This document shows positions 25,553 through 34,354 of a stretch of 64,000 nucleotides of DNA, piece by piece. Position 1 is the first letter of the stretch; every line of letters starts with the position of its first letter. Location of the stretch: NCBI GenBank assembly GCA_037444845.1, contig JBBILQ010000003.1, positions 19,362 to 83,361 of the forward strand, written 5' to 3'. Below the pieces are notes generated by a model. The model did not search any database. It saw nothing but the letters and a program-made list of their open reading frames with translations, and was not told the origin of the DNA. This stretch comes from JARYMI01 sp037444845 (GTDB taxonomy: Bacteria; Acidobacteriota; Aminicenantia; Aminicenantales; UBA8522). A program made the translations under genes and the position numbers.

Positions 25553-28364
25553 AGGATAATCCCAACCGGAAGAGCCGGGGCGATTGAACGTCGGTGGCGA
25601 AGCGGAGAGGAAAATCCGGGCCGGTCCATTCGTTTTCCTCCGTGGCCTGAGCCAAGTTGAGGACGTTGTAACAGTCCAGAATAATCCGCCCCCTCGCTTT
25701 TCCGAGAGTGAAGGATTTTTCCAAGCGCACATCCACCGTCATGTTGAATTCGTACCGAGCCTGGCCGCGGTAAAAGGCCTGGACAGTGAAAGGCCCCTGG
25801 TTCAGCCCCTCGATGATGATCTTCCGGGCAAAAGGCTGGCCGTCGTAATACTTGGCCAGGACGGCGAACGTGAATCCGGCAGCGACAGGAATGCTCAGGC
25901 CCACCCTCGCCGTATAGGCCCGGTCGAAGCGGAGCCGGCCGCGGCCAAAGATGGACGCATTGGGATGATCATAAAGGCTGCCGATGACGCCGTCGTCATT
26001 TTCCCATTCCGTATTTCCCGGGCTTGTCGTGCCGATGGCTTCGGTGGCCGTCGCTGTGAAAAAGAACACCGAGCCGTGCCTCGATTTCTTCACGAGCGTC
26101 AGGTCGAGGCCGCGGTACCGGGACACTCTTTCCGCCTCCCCTTTGTTCGTGAGCAGGAAAAAATCCTGGCCCAGTGTTTCTTTTTTTTGGTTATACACAG
26201 TAAGCCAGAGGTCGTCGTGAGTCCCGGCAATGGTGTCATCTCCGGGGTCGAAGATTTTGAACGGATCGTAAGCTGAAAGCGGCACACCGATGTTGACTGT
26301 TTCCGCCAGGCGTCGTGTTTCGCGGTAGAATGCGGCGAGCGAAAGGGCCATGTTTTTCTTAAAAACCTTTGTTATTGTCACAGAATATTCGTCGGAGAAA
26401 GGTCTTTCCAGGTGCGGGTCGATCCGGGCATAAAATGGTCCTTCTTTTCTGATCAGCCTTCCTTCCTCGCCCTCTTCGAACCGGCCGTTGGCGTTAGCAT
26501 CATCCCAAGCGTAGACAAGCTTGGCGGCCGCACCCGGGTTTCCGTACGTTAAATAATAGAGAGGAAGATGAAAATAATACCGGGCTGCTGAAACTCGCAT
26601 CGTCAGGGATTTGTCTTTAGAGAGAGGAAGAGAAAGGCGGAGCCGCGGGGAAAGGTTTAGCCAGTTGATCCTTCCTCCTTGTCTTTTGAGATCCTGGCTT
26701 TCTTCGGCAGCTGTCCCGTCTCCAGAAGACGGAGTCCAGCCTCTGGTGGCGACAAGATGGAGGCCATAAGAAAACGAAACAAGGCCTGGGAAAGTGAGCG
26801 TGTCCTGGGCAAAAAGGTCAAACTGAGAGGCCTTTTCGCTGTGATTGACCGGGCTTTTAAAGCGCGCGATTTCAAGGGGCCGGCCGTTGAAATAATGAAG
26901 ATGGATGTTGCCAAGGATGTCCTTCTCCGAGGAAGATGATATGTGCTGGAAAGAGAGGCCGTACTCCAGGCGGTGATGAACCCGGGCAAGGCTTCCCCAG
27001 AGAGCCTCTCCTTTGCCTAACAACACAAAGGAAGCGCGTCTATCTCGGCTGGCAGATGGAGCGGCGCCAGAAGGGACTTTGCTGAAAACCTCCAGGCCGT
27101 GGGGGCTGGTTGCAGTCTCCTGGAAGCTATCTTCGGTTCTGCTTTGGCTGTAGGTCGCTCCAACCTGGAAATTGTGAGTGGGCTGCAGCAAGCTCTTCCA
27201 GACCAATTGGAGCACGTTGGCGGATTGTTTCTGGTCGAGCGTGGAGGTAAAGGGAACATCCCGGCCTGCGCCTCGAGTGGGCTGTCTCACAGCCTGGCCT
27301 GTCCAGAAAAACTCCACAGAACTCCGGGAGAACCGGTAGGTCAGGTCTATCAGGGCAGAGGAAAGTGAGGCCTTGTCGTCAACGTCGAAATCCGCGATAT
27401 CACGGGAAAGGTTGAGGTTGCTTAGCGCGGCGTAAAAGAACAACCGGTCTCGAACCAACGGTCCAGAGACCTGACCGTTGAGCTGCTGAAAAGAATTCAA
27501 CCGGTGATTCTCGAACAATCCTTCTGCCTCCAGGCGAGGGCCGATGTTCGAGCTGCTCATCCACGGCGCGCTCCAGAATGCGGACAGGCCGCCGTGGAAT
27601 TCCGAACTTCCTTGTTTGGGCATGAGGTCGAGGTATCCGCCCGGCGAGAGAAGAGAGACCGGATGACGTCCGTTGCTGTGCTGAACGGAGCGGAGGCTAA
27701 AAATATTCGGGTGGAAAAGCGGCGTCCCTCTCCAGTAGGGGTCGGTGACGTCCATCCCGTTGAGGAGGTATGTCGTCTGGGTCCAGCTCACGCCTCCCCG
27801 GGAGCTGAAGCGGGCCGGAAGGTCAGCCCACATCCCGCCGACATCGATCCGGTTCGTGGTTGCTGAGAGGTCCTGGTTTTCTATCACGGACCAGATGTTC
27901 CCCGCTGAAGGAAGTGTCTCCATTTGGCGAGAATCGATCACTGTCTTGCACGAGGAGTCGGACAAGTCGACGACATCCACAAACGGCTGCTGACCGGCCG
28001 CGCCTTCCCCCTTTTTTAAAGCAATTCTTAGAAACAGAATTCGGGACGGCTCGAAAACGAGCCGGGTTTCGAGCTGAACCCTGAATCTGTCATGTTCAAA
28101 AGTGAGAGAGACCTCGGCCGGAGGAATCCCGGCCACTTGGAAGAAGCCCTCTTCGTCCGATAAGGTTGAGGCAGAGAAAAGTGAGTGCAGGCTCTCCACG
28201 ACGACGACGACATTTCCCAGAGGCTTTCCCTCTTCGTCCTTGACCTCGCCGAGCAGGATTCCATGGCTTTCGGCAGCGAGTTTATTGACAACGATAAGGA
28301 AAAGAAAAAAAAAGAGAAGCTGGCCCCTCGGCCGGCTTTTTCTCAACACACTATTCGTCAACAA
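25542..28364 (-). CDS. TonB-dependent receptor with carboxypeptidase-type regulatory domain
   Basis: A 940-residue outer-membrane receptor that imports a large ligand using TonB-ExbB-ExbD energy. After the signal peptide (about 1-31) comes a CarboxypepD_reg-like beta-sandwich (about 33-115: GILLGEVKDEEGKPLGNVVV). A plug domain follows (IDSRQMETLPSAGNIW; SWTQTTYLLNGMDVTDP), then a long barrel ending in FRLGLSYGF with the terminal Phe. This layout is common in Acidobacteriota and Bacteroidota. No SusD partner is present. The start is a TTG with AGGAG six to seven bases upstream. The ligand is unknown. Confidence 0.9.
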   Translation of the reverse strand: MLTNSVLRKSRPRGQLLFFFLFLIVVNKLAAESHGILLGEVKDEEGKPLGNVVVVVESLHSLFSASTLSDEEGFFQVAGIPPAEVSLTFEHDRFRVQLETRLVFEPSRILFLRIALKKGEGAAGQQPFVDVVDLSDSSCKTVIDSRQMETLPSAGNIWSVIENQDLSATTNRIDVGGMWADLPARFSSRGGVSWTQTTYLLNGMDVTDPYWRGTPLFHPNIFSLRSVQHSNGRHPVSLLSPGGYLDLMPKQGSSEFHGGLSAFWSAPWMSSSNIGPRLEAEGLFENHRLNSFQQLNGQVSGPLVRDRLFFYAALSNLNLSRDIADFDVDDKASLSSALIDLTYRFSRSSVEFFWTGQAVRQPTRGAGRDVPFTSTLDQKQSANVLQLVWKSLLQPTHNFQVGATYSQSRTEDSFQETATSPHGLEVFSKVPSGAAPSASRDRRASFVLLGKGEALWGSLARVHHRLEYGLSFQHISSSSEKDILGNIHLHYFNGRPLEIARFKSPVNHSEKASQFDLFAQDTLTFPGLVSFSYGLHLVATRGWTPSSGDGTAAEESQDLKRQGGRINWLNLSPRLRLSLPLSKDKSLTMRVSAARYYFHLPLYYLTYGNPGAAAKLVYAWDDANANGRFEEGEEGRLIRKEGPFYARIDPHLERPFSDEYSVTITKVFKKNMALSLAAFYRETRRLAETVNIGVPLSAYDPFKIFDPGDDTIAGTHDDLWLTVYNQKKETLGQDFFLLTNKGEAERVSRYRGLDLTLVKKSRHGSVFFFTATATEAIGTTSPGNTEWENDDGVIGSLYDHPNASIFGRGRLRFDRAYTARVGLSIPVAAGFTFAVLAKYYDGQPFARKIIIEGLNQGPFTVQAFYRGQARYEFNMTVDVRLEKSFTLGKARGRIILDCYNVLNLAQATEENEWTGPDFPLRFATDVQSPRLFRLGLSYGF

Positions 28365-28438
28365 AGATTTCTCCTCTCAAAAAAATCCCTTCATTTTTCC
28401 CATTTTTATTACGCCGTGTCAAGACTTCTTCTCTTGTT

Positions 28439-28467
28439 TTGCTTATCAAAGATAAAGAATTTATAAT
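28439..28467 (+). promoter_or_regulatory. Promoter of lpd
   Basis: TTGCTT (28439-28444), 17-base spacer, TATAAT (28462-28467). The -10 is perfect. Transcription would begin near 28474, leaving about 20 bases with a strong AAGGAGG before the ATG at 28494. Confidence 0.55.
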
Positions 28468-28493
28468 GTCTCTTGCGAAAGGAAGGAGGCGAC

Positions 28494-29894
28494 ATGTTGG
28501 AAAAACGCCAGCTTGTCATCGTCGGCGGCGGCCCTGGCGGCTACGCAGCAGCCTTGAGAGCGGCCCATCTCGGGATGAGACCCACCCTCATTGAGAACGA
28601 GAGGGTCGGCGGCACCTGCATGAACCACGGCTGCATTCCGACCAAGTTTCTCCTCAGTCAGACGAAGCTCTTCCAGGAACTTCGGAAAAACACCAGGATC
28701 GACGGATTGGGAGAAAGCGTCCATCTGAACTGGCAACGGGTACAGGCGGAAAAAAGAAACGTGGTAGAGAGGCTCGTGCGCGGCGTCGAGTTCCTTCTCC
28801 ACCGCACCGGAGTGGAGGTTTTAAAAGGGAGAGCTGACTTCAAGGGTCAAAAAGAAATTATTTTCCGCGACTCTTCCGGCGAGCGCTTCTTTGAAGCGGA
28901 TAAGATCATCCTGGCCATGGGGACGAGCTCAGCGGACTTGCCCTTTCTCAAGGCAAATGGAAGAGAGGTCATCACTCACCGGGAGGCTTTGAACCTGGAA
29001 GAAATTCCCGCAAGCATGGTGATCATCGGAGCAGGCGCTGTGGGGCTAGAGCTGGGCTCCATCTTTGCGCGGATGGGCACGGACGTCACAATCCTTGAGA
29101 TTATGCCCACCATCCTGCCCGGCGGGGACAAGCAGGTCGTCATGCGGCTGGAACGGTTGCTCAAGAAACAGGGGCTGAAGATTCGGACAGAAGTGCGCCT
29201 CGAAGAAGCGATTAGAGAGGAAGGAAAAATCCTGCTCAAGGGGACCTGCTTGAAAACACGCGCCGCCTTAGAGTTTCGAGCCGAAAAAGCGCTGCTGGCT
29301 GTCGGCCGCAAGCCCAATTCGCAAACCCTTCTGCAGGAATTCTCTGACCTGTTAGACAAGGGAGGGTTTGTGCGGGTTAATTCGCGTTTGCAGACAGGAA
29401 GGCCCGGCATCCACGCGGTCGGCGACCTCATCGGGGGAAAACTCCTTGCCCATAAAGCACAGCATGAGGGGATCATCGCTGCCGAGAATGCGTCCGGCCT
29501 TGATGTCGAGATGGACTACCGGGCTCTCCCCATGGCCGTTTTCACAGAACCCGAATTGGCGTCGGTCGGGGTGACAGAAGAAGAAGCAAAGGAACAAGGA
29601 ATCGACGCGCACGTGGGAATTTTTTCCCTTCAGGCAAGCGGCCGGGCGGTGACTCTGGAAAGCCCGGAAGGGCTGGTCAAGCTTGTGGCCGGAAGCGACG
29701 ACCGCGTGCTTGGGTGCCATATTCTGGCTCCTCATGCCAGCGAGCTCGTCGCTGAAATCGCTCTGGCCATCCGGAAAGGGCTGACACTCCAGGATATTTC
29801 CTCGACAGCCCACGTCCATCCCACGGTCTCGGAAGCGGCCATGGAAGCGGCCTGGAAAGCCAAGGGCCTGGCCATCCATGCGCTCAATGAATGA
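28494..29894 (+). CDS. lpd: Dihydrolipoyl dehydrogenase
   Basis: Flavoprotein disulfide reductase that re-oxidises dihydrolipoamide in 2-oxoacid dehydrogenase or glycine-cleavage complexes. The 466 residues include the FAD motif GGGPGGYAAA, the redox pair Cys42/Cys47 in GTCMNHGCIPTK, the NAD motif GAGAVGLELGS and the C-terminal catalytic HVHPTVSEA. There is no lipoyl domain. A TTG seven codons upstream is possible, but the ATG with AAGGAGG is far better. No E1/E2 genes are near. It may be read into the nuo operon, though a separate promoter lies between. Confidence 0.93.
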   Translation: MLEKRQLVIVGGGPGGYAAALRAAHLGMRPTLIENERVGGTCMNHGCIPTKFLLSQTKLFQELRKNTRIDGLGESVHLNWQRVQAEKRNVVERLVRGVEFLLHRTGVEVLKGRADFKGQKEIIFRDSSGERFFEADKIILAMGTSSADLPFLKANGREVITHREALNLEEIPASMVIIGAGAVGLELGSIFARMGTDVTILEIMPTILPGGDKQVVMRLERLLKKQGLKIRTEVRLEEAIREEGKILLKGTCLKTRAALEFRAEKALLAVGRKPNSQTLLQEFSDLLDKGGFVRVNSRLQTGRPGIHAVGDLIGGKLLAHKAQHEGIIAAENASGLDVEMDYRALPMAVFTEPELASVGVTEEEAKEQGIDAHVGIFSLQASGRAVTLESPEGLVKLVAGSDDRVLGCHILAPHASELVAEIALAIRKGLTLQDISSTAHVHPTVSEAAMEAAWKAKGLAIHALNE

Positions 29895-29916
29895 CCAAAA
29901 AAATTCATTAAAATGT

Positions 29917-29945
29917 TTGCAAATTTTTTTTTGATTTTATAAAAT
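29917..29945 (+). promoter_or_regulatory. Promoter of the nuo operon
   Basis: TTGCAA (29917-29922), 17 bases, TAAAAT (29940-29945), in an AT-rich 75-base gap after lpd. The start would lie near 29952, with GGAAGGG as the ribosome binding site of nuoA. Confidence 0.5.
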
Positions 29946-29971
29946 GTCTCGCCTTAACCGGAAGGGACGCT

Positions 29972-30316
29972 GTGATCGAGATATTTTTGGCCTTTGTCGT
30001 GTTCGGGCTGCTGGGGATCGTCCTGATTTTTATGAACAGGTTTTTGGGCCCGTCTCGTTCTAACCCGAACAAGGACAAGCCCTTCGAGTGCGGCAGCCCT
30101 TACCTCCAGAAAGACATTAACCCTTTCCCGATCAAATTTTATCTTGTCGCTTTCCTGTTTCTCCTGTTTGGCATCGAGGTGGCCTTCTTTTTTCCCTGGG
30201 CCCTCGTTTTCAAGGAGATGAAAGTGACCGCTCTCGTTGTGATGGGCGCTTACCTGTTCGTCCTCATCATCGGCTTCATCTACGCCTGGAAGAAGGGAGC
30301 GTTCGAATGGGAATGA
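29972..30316 (+). CDS. nuoA: NADH-quinone oxidoreductase subunit A
   Basis: Small membrane subunit of complex I at the junction between the peripheral and membrane arms. The 114 residues have three membrane segments (about 3-22, 58-78 and 86-105). The conserved loop between the first two reads PFECGSPYL, with the invariant Glu-Cys-Gly, and NPFPIKFYLVAFLFLLFGIE follows (a 20-residue signature). The start is a GTG with GGAAGGG upstream. It is first in a nine-gene complex I run. Confidence 0.93.
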   Translation: MIEIFLAFVVFGLLGIVLIFMNRFLGPSRSNPNKDKPFECGSPYLQKDINPFPIKFYLVAFLFLLFGIEVAFFFPWALVFKEMKVTALVVMGAYLFVLIIGFIYAWKKGAFEWE

Positions 30317-30328
30317 GAAGGGCTGAAA

Positions 30329-30829
30329 ATGCCTGAGGCGAAGAAAAGACAGCTGCCGGCCCAGTTCATCGCGACGCAGTTCAATTCTATCCTGGGGTGG
30401 GCGCGGAAGTTCTCCCTCTTCCATTACCCTTTCGTTACCGCCTGCTGCGGGATGGAGTACATGTCGGCGGCTTGCGCTCATTTTGACATCGACCGTTTCG
30501 GCGCGGGCTGGACGCGGTTTTCACCGCGGCAGTCGGACATGCTTCTCGTTGTCGGAACAGTGACTCAAAAGCTGGCTCCTGTCCTAAGGGTTGTTTACGA
30601 TCAGATGACCGAACCCAAGTGGGTCGTCGCCTTCGGCACCTGCGCGGTGAGCGGCGGCATTTACGATAACTATGCTGTCGTCCAGGGCATCGATGCCATC
30701 ATCCCGGTCGATGTCTACATCCCGGGATGTCCTCCCCGGCCCGAGACCGTGCTCGATGGCCTGCTCAAACTTCAAGAAAAAATCCAGCATCAAGATCAAG
30801 AGTGGCGATGGAAAAGACGGCGGTATTAG
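30329..30829 (+). CDS. nuoB: NADH-quinone oxidoreductase subunit B
   Basis: Subunit carrying the terminal 4Fe-4S cluster N2 that hands electrons to quinone. In 166 residues the cluster ligands are visible: tandem Cys in TACCGMEY, Cys in GTCAVSGG and Cys in PGCPPRPE. The spacing matches complex I NuoB rather than hydrogenase small subunits. It starts 12 bases after nuoA, and its 3' end overlaps nuoC by 22 bases. Confidence 0.95.
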   Translation: MPEAKKRQLPAQFIATQFNSILGWARKFSLFHYPFVTACCGMEYMSAACAHFDIDRFGAGWTRFSPRQSDMLLVVGTVTQKLAPVLRVVYDQMTEPKWVVAFGTCAVSGGIYDNYAVVQGIDAIIPVDVYIPGCPPRPETVLDGLLKLQEKIQHQDQEWRWKRRRY

Positions 30830-31287
30830 ATTTGCTCCGGCAGAAATTTCCGCGCGAGGTCAAAGAAGCCTTCACCGACCTCGGCGACGAGATCATCATT
30901 ATCGACAAGGGCTCTCTTCTCCCGATCTTGAAGCTTCTGCGCGCCGAGCCGCATGGGTACGACTTGCTCCTGGACTTGACCTGCGTGGATTATGTTGGTC
31001 AAGAGCCGCGTTTCGAGATGGTCTATCACCTCTATTCGTTGACAAAGAAAAGAAGGCTTCGCATAAAGACAAGGCTCTCCGAGAAGGAGCTTCGCATCGC
31101 CTCTCTCACAGAGTTCTGGAAGAACGCCAACTGGCTGGAAAGGGAAGTTTACGACCTTTTCGGGGTTCATTTCGAGGGCCATCCCGACCTCAGACGCATT
31201 TTTATGTACGACGGGTTTGAAGGATATCCGCTACGCAAGGATTATCCCCTGCGGAAACGTCAGCCTCGTCTGCGTTTAAGGGAATAA
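30808..31287 (+). CDS. nuoC: NADH-quinone oxidoreductase subunit C
   Basis: 30-kDa type subunit of the peripheral arm, 159 residues. The signature LEREVYDLFGVHFEGHPDLRR is present (quoted here as REVYDLFGV and HFEGHPDLRRI). It ends in PLRKDYPLRKRQPRL, the usual Lys/Arg-rich tail. The ATG at 30808 lies within the end of nuoB and has only a weak ribosome binding site, so translation is probably coupled. NuoC is separate from NuoD here, not fused as in E. coli. Confidence 0.93.
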   Translation: MEKTAVLDLLRQKFPREVKEAFTDLGDEIIIIDKGSLLPILKLLRAEPHGYDLLLDLTCVDYVGQEPRFEMVYHLYSLTKKRRLRIKTRLSEKELRIASLTEFWKNANWLEREVYDLFGVHFEGHPDLRRIFMYDGFEGYPLRKDYPLRKRQPRLRLRE

Positions 31288-31288
31288 C

Positions 31289-32614
31289 ATGCCGACAAGA
31301 ATCCAGAGCCAGGCCAGGCCGGACACGTTGCTCCTGAACATGGGGCCGTCCCATCCAGCCATGCATGGGACGATCCGGATCATGCTCGAACTGGACGGCG
31401 AAAGAATTCTCAACTCTGAAGTTGAGGTCGGGTATCTTCACCGCGGTTTCGAAAAAACCTGCGAGCACCGGACGTATTTCACCTTGCTCCCCTACACCGA
31501 CAGGCTGAACTATGTTTCCCCGCTGATCAATAACCTCGGCTACGTCATGGCGATGGAGAAACTTCTGAGCCTGGACGTTCCCGAGCGCGCCCAGTATATC
31601 CGCGTCATCATGAGCGAACTCTCCCGCGTCTCCGACCACCTCACCTGCCTGGCCGCCATGGCCATGGAATGCGGCGCCTTCACGGTCTTTCTTTACAAAA
31701 TGAAAGCCCGTGAGTTCCTCTGGGATGTGATCGAACAGACGACGGGTGCCAGGATGACAACCTCCTATGTCCGCATCGGCGGCGTTCGGGCCGACCTCCA
31801 TCCAAATTTTGACACTGTCCTGAAGAAAGCCATTGAAGAGACGCGCCGGGTCTTGAAGGACGTCCACGGCCTCTTAGACAAGAATAAAATCTTCCTCAAC
31901 CGGACGCGCGATGTCGCGACGATCTCGGCTGAAGAAGCTGTCGCCTTTGGCTGGACCGGGCCGTGTCTGCGTTCGGCCGGCGTTTATTATGATGTTCGCA
32001 AAGCCCATCCCTATCTCGTTTACGACCGGTTGAACTTCGAGGTGCCGCTTGGTGAAAGAGGCGATAATTTCGACCGCTACATGGTCCGGATGAAAGAGAT
32101 GGAGCAGAGTCTTCGCATCATCGAGCAGGCTGCCGTCCGGCTCCCGAGGACTCCGGGAGCCTTCATCGTGGACGGGATAGAGCCGGCCGAAGCCATCAAA
32201 GAATCGCGGATAAAACGGGTGCGCCGGCCGATCAAGCTTTCGCCCAGCCTGGAGGGCTCTGAAAAAAACATATCTTCAGGAATTCTGGCCGAAGAGACCG
32301 GTGCTGTTGTCCCACCCAAAGAAGACACCTACACAACCATTGAGGGGCTGATCAAACATTTTAAATTTTTCATGCGCGGCCACGGGATCCGGCCCCCCCG
32401 AGGTGACGTTTATTTTTCGGTGGAAGGAGGCAACGGCGAGCTCGGTTACTATATTGTTTCGGACGGCTCTGACAAGCCTTACCGGCTTCACTTGCGAGCG
32501 CCGTGTTTCCATATTGTCTCAGCCTTGGAATATCTCATCAGAGGCCGCTATGTGGCCGACGTCATTCCCACGTTCGGCTCGATGAATATGATCGGAGGAG
32601 AACTGGACCGGTGA
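31289..32614 (+). CDS. nuoD: NADH-quinone oxidoreductase subunit D
   Basis: 49-kDa type subunit that forms the quinone-binding pocket with NuoB; it derives from the [NiFe]-hydrogenase large subunit. In 441 residues: LNMGPSHPAMHGTIR with the quinone-site His, VGYLHRGFEK, RLNYVSPLINN and the C-terminal PTFGSMNMIGGELDR. The length is slightly above the usual 400 because of an insertion near residues 300-340. The last bases (GTGA) overlap the start of nuoE. Confidence 0.95.
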   Translation: MPTRIQSQARPDTLLLNMGPSHPAMHGTIRIMLELDGERILNSEVEVGYLHRGFEKTCEHRTYFTLLPYTDRLNYVSPLINNLGYVMAMEKLLSLDVPERAQYIRVIMSELSRVSDHLTCLAAMAMECGAFTVFLYKMKAREFLWDVIEQTTGARMTTSYVRIGGVRADLHPNFDTVLKKAIEETRRVLKDVHGLLDKNKIFLNRTRDVATISAEEAVAFGWTGPCLRSAGVYYDVRKAHPYLVYDRLNFEVPLGERGDNFDRYMVRMKEMEQSLRIIEQAAVRLPRTPGAFIVDGIEPAEAIKESRIKRVRRPIKLSPSLEGSEKNISSGILAEETGAVVPPKEDTYTTIEGLIKHFKFFMRGHGIRPPRGDVYFSVEGGNGELGYYIVSDGSDKPYRLHLRAPCFHIVSALEYLIRGRYVADVIPTFGSMNMIGGELDR

Positions 32615-33084
32615 GTCCCGAATGCTCTGAATTGTTGCGCCAAAGGATTGATGAGGTCATCGCGCGCTATCCCAGGAAAGAGGCGGCGCTTCTGCCAATC
32701 CTCCACTTGGTGCAGAGAGAAACCGGCTCAATCTCGGCGGAAGAAGAAAAGTTTATCGCCGGCATTCTTGACCTCAAGCCGATAAAAGTCCGGGAAGTGG
32801 CGACATTTTACACGATGATCCTGCGTCAACCGCTGGGCAAGTACCATTTCCAGGTCTGCTCAAACCTGAGCTGCACTCTTTTTGGTGTCGGGACAATCAT
32901 CGATTACCTGAAAGAGAAGCTGGGCATCGAGATAGGGCAGACGACGCCGGACAGGAAGTTCAGCCTGTCCATCGTGGAATGTCTGGGCGCCTGTGAGCAA
33001 GCGCCCTGCTTGATGGTGAATTTTGACTATCATGGCAACCTGGACAGAGAAAAAATTGACAGGATTTTAGCGAGCTTGACATAA
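32611..33084 (+). CDS. nuoE: NADH-quinone oxidoreductase subunit E
   Basis: 24-kDa thioredoxin-fold subunit carrying 2Fe-2S cluster N1a. The four ligands are in CSNLSC (Cys-x4-Cys) and ECLGACEQAPC (Cys-x3-Cys). The helical N-terminus ILHLVQRETGSISAEEEKF and the VREVATFYTM segment match the family. A GTG start (32611) overlapping the nuoD stop gives 157 residues; GGAGGAG lies about 11 bases before it. The frame is open further upstream only as a shadow of nuoD. Confidence 0.92.
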   Translation: MSPECSELLRQRIDEVIARYPRKEAALLPILHLVQRETGSISAEEEKFIAGILDLKPIKVREVATFYTMILRQPLGKYHFQVCSNLSCTLFGVGTIIDYLKEKLGIEIGQTTPDRKFSLSIVECLGACEQAPCLMVNFDYHGNLDREKIDRILASLT

Positions 33085-33087
33085 GAA

Positions 33088-34335
33088 ATGGAAGAGAAAA
33101 TCTTAACCAAAGACTTTGGGCTGAAGAATCTTTTTAAGATTAAAGTCTATCTCCAGCAGGGCGGGTACAAAGCCGTCGAAAAAGCTCTCCAACAGATGAA
33201 GCCCGCAGAGATTTTGGACGAAGTCAAGAAAGCCAACCTCAGGGGAAGGGGAGGAGCCGGGTTCCCGGCTGGCGTCAAGTGGGGGTTTGTTCCCCAGAAG
33301 ACCGATCAGCCGAAATACCTGTGCGTCAATGCTGATGAGGGCGAGCCCGGAACCTTCAAAGACCGCTATATCATGAGCCACAATCCCCACCTTCTCCTCG
33401 AAGGCATCATCATCGCTTCCTTCGGGGTGGGGATTCACTCTGCTTTCATCTATATCCGCGGCGAGTACGAAGCCGTCGCTGAACGGCTGGAAGAGGCAAT
33501 CGCTGAGGCCAAGGCCAAAGGTTTTCTCGGGAAGAATATCCTGGGGAGCGGGTTTGACCTGGAAGTGGTTGTCCATCGAGGGGCAGGCGCCTATATCTGC
33601 GGCGAAGAAACCGCACTCCTCGAATCCCTGGAAGGAAAGAGGGGGCATCCAAGGCTGAAACCGCCTTTTCCCGCCTCGATCGGCCTTTTTCAATACCCGA
33701 CAGTGATCAACAACGTTGAGACCCTGGCCAACGTTCCCGCCATCATCCTCAAGGGTGCGGATTGGTTCGTGAAGAAGGGCCTGCCCAAAGACGGAGGGAC
33801 ACGGATATTCGGCGTCAGCGGGATGGTCAAAAACCCGGGCATCTACGAGCTGCCGATCGGCACGAACCTAAGAAAAATCATCTTTGAAGCAGCGGGAGGG
33901 ATGAAGGACGGCAAGACTCTCAAGGCCGTCATTCCAGGCGGGATGTCAGCTCCCATCCTCAAGGCTGATGAGATTGACCTGGCCATGGACTTTGATTCAT
34001 TGGCGGACGCGGGCTCGATGTTAGGCTCGGCGGCTGTTATCGTCATAGACCAGGAAACGCCGATTCTGGAAGTCCTGAGGGCCATGACCAAGTTTTATTC
34101 TCACGAATCCTGCGGCCAGTGCACGCCCTGCCGGGTCGGGACTTCCTGGATCAATAAAATCGTCAGGCGGATCGCGGGCGGCCAGGGAGAAAAGGATGAT
34201 GTCGATGCCATCATCCGCCTCGCTGAAAACGTCAAGGGAAAAACGCTCTGTCCGCTCGGCGATGCAGCGGCGCTGCCCATTCTTTCCATCTGCCGGAAAT
34301 TCAGGCAAGAGCTGGAGGGACATCTTTCCCGTTAA
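33088..34335 (+). CDS. nuoF: NADH-quinone oxidoreductase subunit F
   Basis: 51-kDa subunit that binds NADH, FMN and 4Fe-4S cluster N3. In 415 residues: the nucleotide-binding loop LRGRGGAGFPAGVKW, the FMN site NADEGEPGTFKDR, the GAGAYICGEETALLESLEG signature and the cluster ligands in ESCGQCTPCRVG with a later Cys in TLCPLGDAA. All elements for NADH oxidation are present, so this is a true NADH-input complex I and not a headless 11-subunit form. Confidence 0.96.
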   Translation: MEEKILTKDFGLKNLFKIKVYLQQGGYKAVEKALQQMKPAEILDEVKKANLRGRGGAGFPAGVKWGFVPQKTDQPKYLCVNADEGEPGTFKDRYIMSHNPHLLLEGIIIASFGVGIHSAFIYIRGEYEAVAERLEEAIAEAKAKGFLGKNILGSGFDLEVVVHRGAGAYICGEETALLESLEGKRGHPRLKPPFPASIGLFQYPTVINNVETLANVPAIILKGADWFVKKGLPKDGGTRIFGVSGMVKNPGIYELPIGTNLRKIIFEAAGGMKDGKTLKAVIPGGMSAPILKADEIDLAMDFDSLADAGSMLGSAAVIVIDQETPILEVLRAMTKFYSHESCGQCTPCRVGTSWINKIVRRIAGGQGEKDDVDAIIRLAENVKGKTLCPLGDAAALPILSICRKFRQELEGHLSR

Positions 34336-34354
34336 GGGGGAGAAACAGAGGACG

